Shown: piece by piece, positions 42,000-50,367 of the stretch
How the letters are laid out: the number at the start of each line of letters is the position of its first letter
Position numbering within the stretch: position 1 is the stretch's first letter
From: Oscillospiraceae bacterium
GTDB lineage: Bacteria > Bacillota > Clostridia > Oscillospirales > Ruminococcaceae
NCBI GenBank assembly: GCA_003512525.1
Contig: DOQG01000058.1
Span: 35,602 to 99,601 of the forward strand
DNA length: 64,000 nucleotides
Reading direction: 5' to 3'
Made by a program: the position numbers and the translations under genes
Notes under the pieces: model-generated
What the model was told of the DNA's origin: nothing
Databases searched by the model: none
The model's input: only the letters and a program-made list of their open reading frames with translations

Positions 42000-42163
42000 A
42001 TGAAAAGAAAAAGAACACGCAAACCGCTTATTTGCGCAGGAAACAGACGATTATTCGGTAGTATTCCAGAATAAAGACGGATCAAAAACAATACTTGACG
42101 CATCTTTATACAGCAAGAAAAGTACAACAAATTTCGGCTCTTCGCACCAAACTCAATTATGAG
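42000..42163 (+). pseudogene. Frameshifted 5' fragment of a secreted protein gene
   Basis: ATG 5 nt after CGGAGG opens MKRKRTRKPLICA, then stops after 24 residues. In the +1 frame the sequence continues AQETDDYSVVFQNKDGSKTI and on to a stop near 42163, which reads like the start of a mature surface protein after a signal peptide (the YSVVFQNKDGSKT pattern recalls Rhs/DNRLRE-type wall proteins, from memory). A one-base change between the two frames would restore a longer protein. Read as a decayed remnant. Confidence 0.45.
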
Positions 42164-42240
42164 AAACAGCAATGAAAAAATAAGCGATTCAATATCATTG
42201 TATGATAAATCAAGTCTGATAAAAAATGGAGGGAAATGCC

Positions 42241-42276
42241 ATGAAAAAACTAACCAAAACAACAGCACTTGTATGA
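42241..42276 (+). pseudogene. Signal-peptide start cut off by a repeat
   Basis: ATG 7 nt after GGAGGG opens MKKLTKTTALV, the first part of a signal peptide, then TGA. The TGA lies inside TGATGCAACGGC, the first bases of the repeat shared with 3484-3543, so the gene start seems to have been interrupted by that repeat. Confidence 0.45.
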
Positions 42277-42332
42277 TGCAACGGCACAAACAGCTGACCT
42301 TGCAGAGTTGCAAAACCGGCAGAGCAAGCAAC
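42273..42332. repeat. Second copy of the 3.5-kb hairpin repeat end
   Basis: It aligns with 3484-3543 over 60 nt with four differences (blocks GATGCAACGGCACAAACAGC and CCGGCAGAGCAAGCAAC are identical). Both copies are in the same orientation. Confidence 0.75.
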
Positions 42333-42379
42333 ACCCGACACCGCATTTCAATGTTTAAATAGGTCTTTCGACAGACTGC

Positions 42380-42404
42380 GAGCCACGGCAAATAGTCGTG
42401 GCTC
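42380..42404. terminator. Hairpin after tsaD, possible terminator
   Basis: GAGCCACG/CGTGGCTC with a 9-nt loop, 24 nt beyond the tsaD stop. There is no T-tract on the minus strand. Confidence 0.45.
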
Positions 42405-42427
42405 AGATCATATTCTTTTGTTTTAAA

Positions 42428-43435
42428 TCAAAGCATATGCAGCTTTTTTGTAGCATATGCGTTAAGCGACATATCCGCAATATTTCCCGCAAGATACTCA
42501 TAATAGCCCTGACAGCCTATCATAGCCGCATTGTCGCCGCAAAGCGATATATCGGGCATATAGAACTGCTTTCCGCTTGCATTTGCCATCTCCGACAGCT
42601 TATCACGAAGCATGGAATTTGCCGCTACGCCGCCTGCAAGCGCAAGCTTTGTATAGCCTAGCTCATTTGCCGCCGCCATAAACTTTTCCGCCAGGATAGA
42701 GGTGATAGTGTCCTGAAAACAAGCGGCGAGGGAATTTACATCGGTTTCGATGCCCTTCTGCTCGTTGTTGTGGATAAGGTTTATTACTGCGGTCTTAAGT
42801 CCCGAAAAGCTGAAGTCATACGGATTTTTCGTTGCGGGGCGGGGGAGCTTATACATCTTCGCGTCACCCTGCTTTGCCGCTCTGTCGATATGTACACCGC
42901 CGGGATAAGGAAAGCCCATTGCCCTTGCGGCTTTGTCGAACGCTTCGCCTGCCGCGTCATCGGTAGTCTTGCCGACTGTTTCAAGCTCGGTGTAGCTGTT
43001 TACCTTTACAATATGGCTGTGACCGCCCGATACCACAAGGCACAGATAAGGCGGCTCGAGCTCGGGGTGGGTTATGTAATTTGCCGCAATATGACCTTTT
43101 ATGTGGTGCACCGCAATAAGCGGCTTGTTCTTTGCAAGTGCAAGTCCCTTGGCAAAGTTCACACCGACAAGCAGAGCGCCTATAAGTCCGGGGGCGTTGG
43201 TCACTGCTACTGCGTCAACGTCATCAAGCGTCATATCAGCCTTTTCAAGCGCTTCTGCGCACACGCCCGTTATGTTCTCACAATGTCTGCGCGATGCTAT
43301 TTCGGGGACAACTCCGCCGTACAATTTATGCTCATCTATCTGTGTGGCTATCACAGAGGATAATACTTTTCTGCCGTCCTCGGTTATCGCCGCGGCCGTT
43401 TCATCGCAGGAGCTTTCTATCGATAATATCTTCAT
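42428..43435 (-). CDS. tsaD: tRNA N6-threonylcarbamoyladenosine transferase
   Basis: The 335-residue protein starts MKILSIESSCDETAAAI and has the metal motif HHIKGHIAANY (about residues 110-120), VSGGHS, AGEAFDKAARAMGFPYPGG and LAGGVAANSMLR, all of TsaD/Gcp. With TsaB, TsaC and TsaE it makes t6A37 on tRNAs reading ANN codons. It lies 10 nt after the carboxypeptidase gene in a three-gene operon. Start after AAGGAAGACAAA. Confidence 0.97.
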   Translation of the reverse strand: MKILSIESSCDETAAAITEDGRKVLSSVIATQIDEHKLYGGVVPEIASRRHCENITGVCAEALEKADMTLDDVDAVAVTNAPGLIGALLVGVNFAKGLALAKNKPLIAVHHIKGHIAANYITHPELEPPYLCLVVSGGHSHIVKVNSYTELETVGKTTDDAAGEAFDKAARAMGFPYPGGVHIDRAAKQGDAKMYKLPRPATKNPYDFSFSGLKTAVINLIHNNEQKGIETDVNSLAACFQDTITSILAEKFMAAANELGYTKLALAGGVAANSMLRDKLSEMANASGKQFYMPDISLCGDNAAMIGCQGYYEYLAGNIADMSLNAYATKKLHML

Positions 43436-43445
43436 TTTGTCTTCC

Positions 43446-44534
43446 TTAGTATTCGGCTACACTGTAGTAGTCGTGGTTTTCGTCATAAATATCAAAGCCG
43501 AGATCCATAAGCTTCTTTGTATCAGCAAAGCGGTTTTCGACTTCACAGCCGTATGTCAGCGTAATGATCTTCTTATTGTTCATACCTGCATAACCGATAA
43601 AGCAGAAGCCCGCCTCATCGGTAAAGCCTGTTTTAAAGCCATATACTTCATACGGTATTGTTGTATCTGTGAGCAGAATATTTCCGTTGTCCCAGCTGTG
43701 AACGCCGCCCTCTTCGTCATATACTATCGCAAGCGGCTGACAGGTGATATCGCATATTGTACTGCTCTGCGTTGCCGCGATAGCAAGCTTCAGCATATCG
43801 GACGCTGTGGTGTAATGATCGTTATCGTGATAACCGTCGGGGACGGTGAAATGAGTGTTCTCTGCTCCGAGCTTTTTTGCATAGTCATTCATCAGCACCG
43901 CGAAATATGACACAGCCTCGCTGTCGCTGATATCATCACCGTACACCTTTCTTGCAACATTGACAGCTATCGTATATGCCGCGTCATTACCGGAGGGGGC
44001 AAGCATTGCGGTCAGTATCGCATTCCGGCTGAGAGTTGAACCCTGCGCTATCCACGACATACTGGAGTCCTGCGCAACAAGCTCAAGCTCGCTTCCGACA
44101 TAGTATATAAACTCGGGTGATGTATATTCTATCGCCGTCAGCGCTGTGAGCAGCTTTGTGGTGCTTGCAGGGTAGACAAGCTCATCGGCATTCTTGGAAT
44201 ATATGATCTTACCTTCTGTAAGGTCGTAACATATTGCCGCATAGCAGTTTACAAAATCGTCGCCATAGACCGGCTCGGGTTCGGGAGCTTCTGTAGTTGC
44301 CGCTGTCGTTGTAGTGGTGGTTGTTGTCGTTTCGGCAGTTGTCTGTATCGGCTTTACAACACTAACAGCGGGCTTGGCTCCGCCTTGTACATTACTGTTT
44401 CTGCCGTCCATTGTGAGGTCTACGCTACCGCAACCTGCGCTTACCGCAACGACAGACACCGTAAGCATACAGCAAAAAGCAGCTTTTATTTTATTTTTCT
44501 TATTGCGTACCGTTGCTATCAGTCCTTCCGACAA
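43446..44534 (-). CDS. D-alanyl-D-alanine carboxypeptidase lipoprotein
   Basis: The protein has a basic N-terminus, a hydrophobic signal ending VSAGC (lipid Cys about residue 35), a Thr-rich linker with nine consecutive Thr and a Glu/Pro tail (about 64-88), then a PBP5-type domain with PASTTKLL (SxxK), PSGNDAA (SxN) and GFKTGFT (KTG). It trims the terminal D-Ala from peptidoglycan stem peptides at the outer face of the membrane. The Thr linker recalls linkers of Ruminococcus surface enzymes. The start is uncertain: the open frame begins with TTG at 44534 and no ATG lies before the signal peptide; GGAAGG at 44530-44525 would suit an unusual start slightly downstream. Confidence 0.9.
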   Translation of the reverse strand: MSEGLIATVRNKKNKIKAAFCCMLTVSVVAVSAGCGSVDLTMDGRNSNVQGGAKPAVSVVKPIQTTAETTTTTTTTTAATTEAPEPEPVYGDDFVNCYAAICYDLTEGKIIYSKNADELVYPASTTKLLTALTAIEYTSPEFIYYVGSELELVAQDSSMSWIAQGSTLSRNAILTAMLAPSGNDAAYTIAVNVARKVYGDDISDSEAVSYFAVLMNDYAKKLGAENTHFTVPDGYHDNDHYTTASDMLKLAIAATQSSTICDITCQPLAIVYDEEGGVHSWDNGNILLTDTTIPYEVYGFKTGFTDEAGFCFIGYAGMNNKKIITLTYGCEVENRFADTKKLMDLGFDIYDENHDYYSVAEY

Positions 44535-44542
44535 ACAGTTAA

Positions 44543-45082
44543 TTATTCTGCGCTTTGCTGTATAGACTCTATACTCTGTTTTGCTTCCTGCTTTACTTTG
44601 TACGGCAGTGATTCAAGTATCATTTCCGACATACGCTTATCGGGTGAAAATATGAGCATTGTTCTGCCGTGCGTCTTGTGCTTTGCAATAAGATAATACG
44701 CGTTTATATTAGTTCCGTCCGATGCGATAACGGTCGCGTCGGCATTTGCACCGTTAGTGCCGTCATATATGCCAAATTCCTCTACCGTATTCATCTTTAA
44801 TGTGATAAGACGTTTCCTTTTTCTTTTGCCTGTTATCTTGTCGATATCAAGATCGTCATTTGTAAGTATATACTCATATTCATAGCTCATTCCTGTCAGA
44901 AGCCATACCAGTCCGAACAGCGCTCCTACCGAAAGAAGCGTCAGCACCATAAATCCTGTAAAGAATGACAGCCACATAAGAACGGTAGCAACAACCAGTC
45001 CTAAAACCGTAAGACCTATTCTTTTTGCCCAGTCAGCACCTGTCGTAGCCTTTTTAACAAGCTGTTCACCAAATGTATCCAA
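44543..45082 (-). CDS. DUF6106-like membrane protein
   Basis: The 179-residue protein has two adjacent membrane helices (about residues 22-63: IGLTVLGLVVATVLMWLSFF, then VLTLLSVGALFGLVWLL) and a soluble domain starting SYEYEYILTNDDLDIDKITGKRKRKRL that looks like a PH-type beta domain. This matches the layout of DUF6106 proteins of Clostridia, function unknown. It starts the operon with the carboxypeptidase and tsaD, behind a promoter at 45130-45158. Confidence 0.72.
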   Translation of the reverse strand: MDTFGEQLVKKATTGADWAKRIGLTVLGLVVATVLMWLSFFTGFMVLTLLSVGALFGLVWLLTGMSYEYEYILTNDDLDIDKITGKRKRKRLITLKMNTVEEFGIYDGTNGANADATVIASDGTNINAYYLIAKHKTHGRTMLIFSPDKRMSEMILESLPYKVKQEAKQSIESIQQSAE

Positions 45083-45129
45083 TTTGTACCTCTTTTCTGC
45101 TATCGAGTAGCCTATAACATACTTATTTT

Positions 45130-45158
45130 ATTTTAACATAAAATCCGCACTATTTCAA
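45130..45158 (-). promoter_or_regulatory. Promoter of the DUF6106-carboxypeptidase-tsaD operon
   Basis: On the minus strand TTGAAA (45158-45153), 17 nt and TAAAAT (45135-45130), about 48 nt before the first start. Confidence 0.65.
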
Positions 45159-45218
45159 GCGGATTTTGTCTATAAGCACAATTTCACGGATCTTTCACTT
45201 GAATGTGGCTGTGGTAAA

Positions 45219-45247
45219 CAACAACGCCCACCGAAAGGTGGGCGTAT
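45219..45247 (-). terminator. Terminator after the 45.4-kb lipoprotein gene
   Basis: On the minus strand CGCCCACC-TTTC-GGTGGGCG is followed by TTGTTGTTT. The sequence AAACAACAACGCCCACCGAA and on is the same as at 46559-46588. Confidence 0.7.
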
Positions 45248-45370
45248 GGCACATATAAATATTCCAGATAATCAAACCAAAATAAATTCTTTTTCTAAAA
45301 CTTTGATTTTGCCTTTTTTCAACGTTTTTATTAAATACCTGTAACAGCATCCTTGTCAAATGTTCCGATT

Positions 45371-45853
45371 TTATTGCACAAGATAAAAATCATCATTATC
45401 CGTGGTCAACATTCCTACCTTAGGATACTCATAAGCCGCACCGCTGTCTTTGCTTTTATCAAACGAGCCATCATGGAAATAGTCGAAAAAGATATAATTG
45501 TGATAATCTGAACCGACCTGAAGAACTGTGTAATTATACTCGCTTTTACTGCCATATGCAAGCATTATTTCATCTACATTATCCTGTAGCTGTTCCTCAT
45601 TGGAGTATGTATCCCCTGCATATCGGCGACAAAAATCCTCTTGATGCTTTCTTAGGTTTTCTCCGCCCATAACTATGAAATTTTCATCCAGATCTACATA
45701 CAGACCGCTTTCTTTGTCACCATTAAGATAATACCTGCCATATTTAAGTTCCGGCTTTTCGACCGACACATCGTTATCAGCTGCAACATTTGCACACGCA
45801 GTGCAAATAAGCGCCATTATTGTTACCAGTGCAAGCGTTATAAGTTTTTTCAT
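45371..45853 (-). CDS. Putative lipoprotein, paralogue of the 39.3-kb lipoprotein
   Basis: The 160-residue protein has the signal MKKLITLALVTIMALICTAC (lipid Cys at residue 20) and a domain starting GRYYLNGDKESGLYVDLDE, related to GNYYLDADKSKQYISFNED of the lipoprotein at 39319-39765. No family was recognised. It follows the broken secreted-protein gene with an 18-nt gap and probably shares its promoter. Start after AAGGAGGTATTTAT. Confidence 0.75.
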   Translation of the reverse strand: MKKLITLALVTIMALICTACANVAADNDVSVEKPELKYGRYYLNGDKESGLYVDLDENFIVMGGENLRKHQEDFCRRYAGDTYSNEEQLQDNVDEIMLAYGSKSEYNYTVLQVGSDYHNYIFFDYFHDGSFDKSKDSGAAYEYPKVGMLTTDNDDFYLVQ

Positions 45854-45871
45854 ATAAATACCTCCTTAATA

Positions 45872-46351
45872 TCAAGCGTAATGGTCATTGTAACGTTTAG
45901 TAAAAGTTTGTTTGCTTCCCTGATCTTTAGAATTTGTGTTTGTAATCCTAAGGTACTCGGTACTTGAAAACCATCCGGTATTTACCGTATATCTGCTCAC
46001 ATCACCTTTAAGAATAATCTTTCCGCTAACAACACCGTTTGTGAAATTTCCTTTTCTGTCACAACGTTTAGGGTTGGACAAACTTGCTGTAAATCCTTGC
46101 GATGTAATACCTCCTGTTGTGGTAGTTGCTCTGATATAAACAGAATTGCTGTAACAATAAGCCATTGTACCTATTTTTTCTTTTGTGATCGTGATAAATG
46201 CATCTGCATTTTGGTCGCATTGATAACCTCCTGTGTGGTTTATATTCACACAATTGATCTCAGCTTGTGCTACGATTGCACATACACTTAATGTCACAAC
46301 TGCCAAAGTAATCGTTGATACCTTTTAAATTACCTTTTTCAATTTTGACAT
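45872..46351 (-). pseudogene. Secreted protein gene with a nonsense codon in its signal peptide
   Basis: ATG at 46351 opens MSKLKKVI, then TAA (46327-46325), then in the same frame KVSTITLAVVTLSVCAIVAQA, completing a normal signal peptide with AQA cleavage. The mature part (about 125 residues, start EINCVNINHTGGYQC) has four Cys, is Thr/Asn-rich and matches no family I know. The frame is open after the stop codon to 45872. A promoter lies upstream. Either the gene is inactive, the stop is read through, or a TTG at 46306 starts a product without the charged signal N-region. Confidence 0.65.
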
Positions 46352-46373
46352 AATTAACCTACTTTCTTTGTAT

Positions 46374-46402
46374 AGTATAGCATTTTATCACATTTTTTTC
46401 AA
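46374..46402 (-). promoter_or_regulatory. Promoter of the broken secreted protein gene
   Basis: On the minus strand TTGAAA (46402-46397), 17 nt and TATACT (46379-46374), 23 nt before the ATG. Confidence 0.7.
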
Positions 46403-46558
46403 CTGTTAGATTATACAAATTTTACTATTGTTTTTGTTAAATTTGCCGATGAATATATCTGTTAAGTTTTTCATTTATATTTTTGTTACAATTCGTTTTT
46501 ATGTGTGTGATATTTTTTATCATCATGATATTATATATGCTCTTATTTTGCTTTATAT

Positions 46559-46590
46559 AAACAACAACGCCCACCGAAAGGTGGGCGTAA
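46559..46590 (-). terminator. Terminator after rplQ, end of the ribosomal superoperon
   Basis: Same hairpin as at 45219-45247: CGCCCACC/GGTGGGCG with a 4-nt loop and TTGTTGTTT on the minus strand, 20 nt after rplQ. Confidence 0.8.
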
Positions 46591-46609
46591 GCTATTTAAT
46601 TATATCAAA

Positions 46610-46951
46610 TTAAACTAATTCGATAACAGCCATCTCTGCTGCGTCGCCTCTTCTGGGGCCGATCTTGATGATGCGTGTGTAACCGCCGTTCTTGTCAGCG
46701 TACTTGGGTGCTATATCATCAAACAGTTTCTTAGCTACGTCTTCCTTAGTGATGTAGCTGTAAACCTGACGCTTTGTATGCAGTGTGCCGGCCTTGCCGA
46801 GAGTGATCATCTTTTCAGCTGCGCTGCGAACTTCCTTAGCTCTTGCAACTGTAGTAACGATCTTGCCCTTTTCAAGAAGCAGTGTTACCATACCTCTGAG
46901 CATAGCCTTTCTGTGATCACTGGTTCTTCCCAGTTTTCTTGAACCTGCCAT
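46610..46951 (-). CDS. rplQ: 50S ribosomal protein L17
   Basis: The 113-residue protein starts [20 protein letters not shown], the L17 signature, and is near the short Firmicutes length. L17 lies near the peptide exit tunnel. It is the last gene of the alpha operon, 37 nt after rpoA. Start after GAAAGGAG. Confidence 0.98.
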   Translation of the reverse strand: MAGSRKLGRTSDHRKAMLRGMVTLLLEKGKIVTTVARAKEVRSAAEKMITLGKAGTLHTKRQVYSYITKEDVAKKLFDDIAPKYADKNGGYTRIIKIGPRRGDAAEMAVIELV

Positions 46952-46988
46952 GGATATTTCTCCTTTCAGACAAATTGAAAGTCACTTG

Positions 46989-47948
46989 TCAATTGTTGTC
47001 ATCGTCGCTTGCGAGATCAAAACCTAAAGACTGGAGCTTTGCTCTGACTTCCTCAAACGACTTCTTGCCTAAGTTTCTAACCTTCATCATATCACCCTGC
47101 GACTTATTGATAAGGTCGTCAACAGTGTTGATGTTTGCACGCTTCAAGCAGTTGAATGAACGAACGGAAAGGTCAAGGTCATCGATAGTCATCTCGAGGA
47201 GCTTATCCTTGCCCGACTCACTCTTGTCTGCCATAAGCTCAGGCTGTATAGCCTCATCAGACAGCTCAACGAACGGCTGCAGATGGTCTACCAGAAGCTT
47301 AGCGGCATATGAGACTGCCTCTTTTGCAGAAATCGTACCGTCTGTCCAAACCTCTAATATAAGCTTGTCATAGTCGGTGCGCTGTCCTACACGGGTGTTC
47401 TCAACTGTATAATTCACCTTTAAAACAGGTGTATAAATGCTGTCGACAGCAATTATGCCGATTACCGGCTGAAGCTGCTGCTTGTTCTTTTCAGCAGACA
47501 CATATCCTCTGCCCTTGTCGAGCGTAATCTCCATATAGAGCTTTGCTCCGGGGCCGAGGGTAGCTATATGCATACCGGGGTCGAGAATTTCGATCTCACT
47601 GTCGGTCTTTATGTCACCGGCAGTAACATCGCACTCGCCCTCAGCTTCAATATAAACTGTTTTCGGGCATTCGCCATACATTTTTGCAATGAGACCCTTG
47701 ATGTTGAGGATAATTTCCGTTACGTCCTCTTTAACACCGGGGATAGTCGAAAACTCGTGCTGAACGCCGTCAATCTTGACAGACGTTACTGCAACGCCGG
47801 GAAGCGATGAAAGCAGTACACGACGAAGGCTGTTGCCAAGTGTGTTGCCATAGCCGCATTCCAGAGGCTCAAGTGTAAACATACCATAGGTTCCATCGGG
47901 TTTTAACTTAACGGTCTCGATCACAGGCTTTTCGATTTTTTCAAGCAT
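46989..47948 (-). CDS. rpoA: RNA polymerase alpha subunit
   Basis: The 319-residue protein has the N-terminal dimerisation domain ([26 protein letters not shown]) and the C-terminal domain with [22 protein letters not shown] and [12 protein letters not shown], which contacts UP elements and activators. It lies between rpsD and rplQ as usual, but 224 nt after rpsD, with several hairpins in the gap. Confidence 0.98.
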   Translation of the reverse strand: MLEKIEKPVIETVKLKPDGTYGMFTLEPLECGYGNTLGNSLRRVLLSSLPGVAVTSVKIDGVQHEFSTIPGVKEDVTEIILNIKGLIAKMYGECPKTVYIEAEGECDVTAGDIKTDSEIEILDPGMHIATLGPGAKLYMEITLDKGRGYVSAEKNKQQLQPVIGIIAVDSIYTPVLKVNYTVENTRVGQRTDYDKLILEVWTDGTISAKEAVSYAAKLLVDHLQPFVELSDEAIQPELMADKSESGKDKLLEMTIDDLDLSVRSFNCLKRANINTVDDLINKSQGDMMKVRNLGKKSFEEVRAKLQSLGFDLASDDDNN

Positions 47949-48172
47949 TTGGTTTACCCTCCCACAAGTTTGTCAGATGTTTTCATCGGGTTAACGATGT
48001 ACGAACGGGCTGTATCCCCCTTTTCGGGGGAACCGCCCGGTTAATTTTAAATTACGATTTGGCGGGCAATGCCCTCCGCACATATCTCAGTGCGGAATTG
48101 TAAATTAAAAATAACCGATACATACCATGCTGTCCACGGTATGAAGAGTTTTCGCAATACTGCTCGACGAGA
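47949..48172. other. Structured gap between rpsD and rpoA
   Basis: On the minus strand there are hairpins CATACCGTGGACAGCATGGTATG, CCGCACTGAGATATGTGCGG, a GCCCGCC/GGGCGG pair and CCCCCGAAAAGGGGG. CGGAATTGTAAATT resembles the intergenic repeats elsewhere. It may tune rpoA expression or be a repeat insertion; no promoter is obvious. Confidence 0.5.
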
Positions 48173-48769
48173 TTATTTTGAATATAACTCGATGATCAGG
48201 TGCTCAGCTATTTCATAGTCAAGCTCTTCTCTGCTAAATTCACGAGTAACCTTGGCTGTCATAGCCTCTTTATTTACGTCCAGCCATAACGGAACTATTC
48301 TGCCGTTTGTCTGTTCGATGATCTGAGCGAACTTGGGGCTCTTCTTGCTTGTTTCGCTGACTGCAACAACATCGCCGGGCTTTACTCTGTAAGAAGGAAC
48401 GTCTACCTTCTTGCCGTTTACTGTGAAGTGACCGTGTGTTACTAACTGTCTTGCTTCTCTTCTTGTGATAGCCATACCCATTCTGAATACAACGTTATCA
48501 AGTCTTGATTCAAGGATCTTGATGAGGTTTTCACCTGCAACGCCGTCCATCTTAACTGCCATCTCGTAGTAGTGATAGAACTGCTTTTCGAGAACGCCGT
48601 AAATGAATTTCAGCTTCTGCTTTTCCTTAAGCTGCAATCCGTACTCAGAAACTTTCTTTCTGTTGTTAGCGTTTGCGTGACGGTTTGTTTCCTTGCTGTA
48701 TCCCAGTACCATAGGGGATATGCCTAATGCCTTACATCTCTTTAAGACCGGCTGTCTGTCTACTGCCAT
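48173..48769 (-). CDS. rpsD: 30S ribosomal protein S4, zinc-free type
   Basis: The 198-residue protein has the S4 RNA-binding domain (LESRLDNVVFRMGMAITRREARQLV, about residues 88-112). The N-terminus (MAVDRQPVLKRCKALG) has a single Cys instead of the four zinc Cys of many S4 proteins, so it is the zinc-free form. S4 starts 30S assembly. It sits between rpsK and rpoA. Confidence 0.97.
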   Translation of the reverse strand: MAVDRQPVLKRCKALGISPMVLGYSKETNRHANANNRKKVSEYGLQLKEKQKLKFIYGVLEKQFYHYYEMAVKMDGVAGENLIKILESRLDNVVFRMGMAITRREARQLVTHGHFTVNGKKVDVPSYRVKPGDVVAVSETSKKSPKFAQIIEQTNGRIVPLWLDVNKEAMTAKVTREFSREELDYEIAEHLIIELYSK

Positions 48770-48856
48770 TTGTCAGTACCTCCGTTTTTTAAATAAATAT
48801 CGTTTCTGAAGGATAATACCTTCCGCGACACCGAGTAAACTACACTCAGTTTATGA

Positions 48857-49261
48857 TTATACACGTCTTCTCTTGGGAGGACGGCATCCGTTGTGAGGAA
48901 TAGGAGTTACATCCTTGATAAGTCTAACCTCAAGACCTGCTGCCTGTAATGCACGGATAGCTGCTTCACGTCCGGATCCGGGACCCTTAACGTAAACTTC
49001 TACAGTCTTCAGACCGTGCTCCATAGCTGCCTTAGCTGCTGTTTCAGCGGCTGTCTGAGCTGCGAAAGGAGTTGACTTTCTTGAGCCTCTGAAACCCATT
49101 TCACCGGCTGATGCCCATGATAATGTGTTGCCCTGAAGGTCTGTGATAGTAACTATCGTATTATTGAACGTAGACTGGATATGAGCTGAACCGTTTTCAA
49201 TGTTCTTACGCTCACGACGTCTGCGAACTACAGGCTTCTTAGTAGCGGTTGCCTTTGCCAT
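48857..49261 (-). CDS. rpsK: 30S ribosomal protein S11
   Basis: The 134-residue protein shows [22 protein letters not shown] and the basic end [15 protein letters not shown] of S11, part of the 30S platform. It follows rpsM by 24 nt. Confidence 0.98.
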   Translation of the reverse strand: MAKATATKKPVVRRRRERKNIENGSAHIQSTFNNTIVTITDLQGNTLSWASAGEMGFRGSRKSTPFAAQTAAETAAKAAMEHGLKTVEVYVKGPGSGREAAIRALQAAGLEVRLIKDVTPIPHNGCRPPKRRRV

Positions 49262-49285
49262 TGTTTTACCACCTTTCCGTAAAGA

Positions 49286-49657
49286 TTACTTCTTCTTATT
49301 AGCGATGGTCTTCTTAGGACCTTTTCTTGTTCTTGCGTTGGTCTTTGTTCTCTGACCACGAACGGGAAGACCCTTACGGTGACGTGTGCCTCTGAAGCAG
49401 TTGATTTCAACCAGACGCTTGATATTGAGCGCTACTTCTCTTCTGAGGTCACCTTCTACAGCTACACCGAGCTGCTCTATAGCATCACGGATCTTAGCTT
49501 CATCATCATCGGTAAGATCCTTGACTCTGGTGTCGGGGTTTACACCGGCCTTTGCCAGAATGTCGTTAGCTGTCTTTCTGCCGATTCCGTAAACGTATGT
49601 GAGACCGATCTCAACACGCTTTTCCTTCGGCAGGTCGATACCAGCAATTCTTGCCAT
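49286..49657 (-). CDS. rpsM: 30S ribosomal protein S13
   Basis: The 123-residue protein starts [20 protein letters not shown] and has the HhH region [11 protein letters not shown] and basic tail [19 protein letters not shown]13 contacts the P-site tRNA and forms the head bridge. Start after AGGAGG. Confidence 0.98.
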   Translation of the reverse strand: MARIAGIDLPKEKRVEIGLTYVYGIGRKTANDILAKAGVNPDTRVKDLTDDDEAKIRDAIEQLGVAVEGDLRREVALNIKRLVEINCFRGTRHRKGLPVRGQRTKTNARTRKGPKKTIANKKK

Positions 49658-49684
49658 ATCTTTTTCCTCCTGTTAAATTAGGGC

Positions 49685-49798
49685 TTAACCCTGTCTCTGC
49701 TTATGCTTAGGTTCCTGGCAGATTACCATAACCTTGCCCTTGCGCTTGATTACCTTGCACTTATCGCACATAGGCTTTACTGAAGGTCTAACTTTCAT
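49685..49798 (-). CDS. rpmJ: 50S ribosomal protein L36
   Basis: The 37-residue protein starts [20 protein letters not shown] and ends in KHKQRQG, with three Cys and one His forming the zinc site, so it is the zinc-binding L36. It lies between infA and rpsM. The start codon is ATG; GGATGATATTAAG lies just upstream. Confidence 0.96.
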   Translation of the reverse strand: MKVRPSVKPMCDKCKVIKRKGKVMVICQEPKHKQRQG

Positions 49799-49861
49799 CT
49801 TAATATCATCCTTCCTGTATTTGTTACAGACGAGCGTTTGCTCGTATTCGTTTATGCAGAC

Positions 49862-50080
49862 TTACTTGGCTCTCCAGGTAATTCTGCCTTTAGTCAGGTC
49901 ATACGGTGACATTTCGACTGTTACCTTATCACCGGGTAAGATACGAATAAAGTTCATTCGCAGCTTGCCGCTTACATGAGCCAGTATCTTATGTCCGTTT
50001 TCAAGTTCGACCTGAAACGTTGCGTTAGGCAGCGCTTCAACGATCTTGCCGCTTACCTCGATTACATCTTCTTTAGACAA
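49862..50080 (-). CDS. infA: Translation initiation factor IF-1
   Basis: The 72-residue frame [20 protein letters not shown] and on is a complete IF-1 with S1-like OB fold ([20 protein letters not shown]). The start is TTG at 50080, giving the usual length; GAGGAG lies about 10 nt upstream. The in-frame GTG at 50089 is too close to that site. The start overlaps the end of the KOW-protein gene by 8 nt. Confidence 0.95.
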   Translation of the reverse strand: MSKEDVIEVSGKIVEALPNATFQVELENGHKILAHVSGKLRMNFIRILPGDKVTVEMSPYDLTKGRITWRAK

Positions 50081-50357
50081 GCTTGTCACTCTCCTCGGCG
50101 ATGTTGTCTGCCTCGCGGTTCAGTGCCGCTAATGCAGATCTTAGTTTTTTGTTTGTGATATCCGCAAGCTCTACAGTAACCAATGTTTTCTGCAAATGGA
50201 GCGGATTTTTCTTTTTGGGCTTTTCGACCTTGCGCAGCTTGCCGTCGGCAATATACGCAAAACCGTTTTCTGCCCGTATGACCGCATAATAGCTCCCGCT
50301 GTCATGACCTGCCATACTTTTTACAACCATACCGGCTGCAATAACCGTATTGTTCAT
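50073..50357 (-). CDS. KOW domain RNA-binding protein (L14e-like)
   Basis: The 94-residue protein starts [21 protein letters not shown] and has a KOW-type beta fold (residues about 5-45), a Lys-rich stretch ([13 protein letters not shown]) and a helical acidic tail. Such small L14e/L6e/L27e-like proteins are regularly found between map and infA in Clostridia and are presumed ribosome-associated. ATG follows CGGAGGG. The frame can be extended to 50417 but the ribosome binding site supports 50357. Confidence 0.85.
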   Translation of the reverse strand: MNNTVIAAGMVVKSMAGHDSGSYYAVIRAENGFAYIADGKLRKVEKPKKKNPLHLQKTLVTVELADITNKKLRSALAALNREADNIAEESDKLV

Positions 50358-50367
50358 ACGCCCTCCG

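Larger units (their letters stand above)
41756..42427. other. AT-rich degenerate region with gene fragments
   Basis: After the lsa-type terminator (41792-41836) the stretch holds a short frame with good ribosome binding site (42000-42074), a frameshifted continuation, a truncated signal-peptide start (42241-42276) and a repeat copy (42273-42332). No intact gene. Confidence 0.65.

Noticed and set aside
46428..46613. 61-residue hydrophobic frame upstream of the broken secreted-protein gene
   Set aside because: Low-complexity AT-rich sequence, no ribosome binding site, and it runs into the rplQ terminator.
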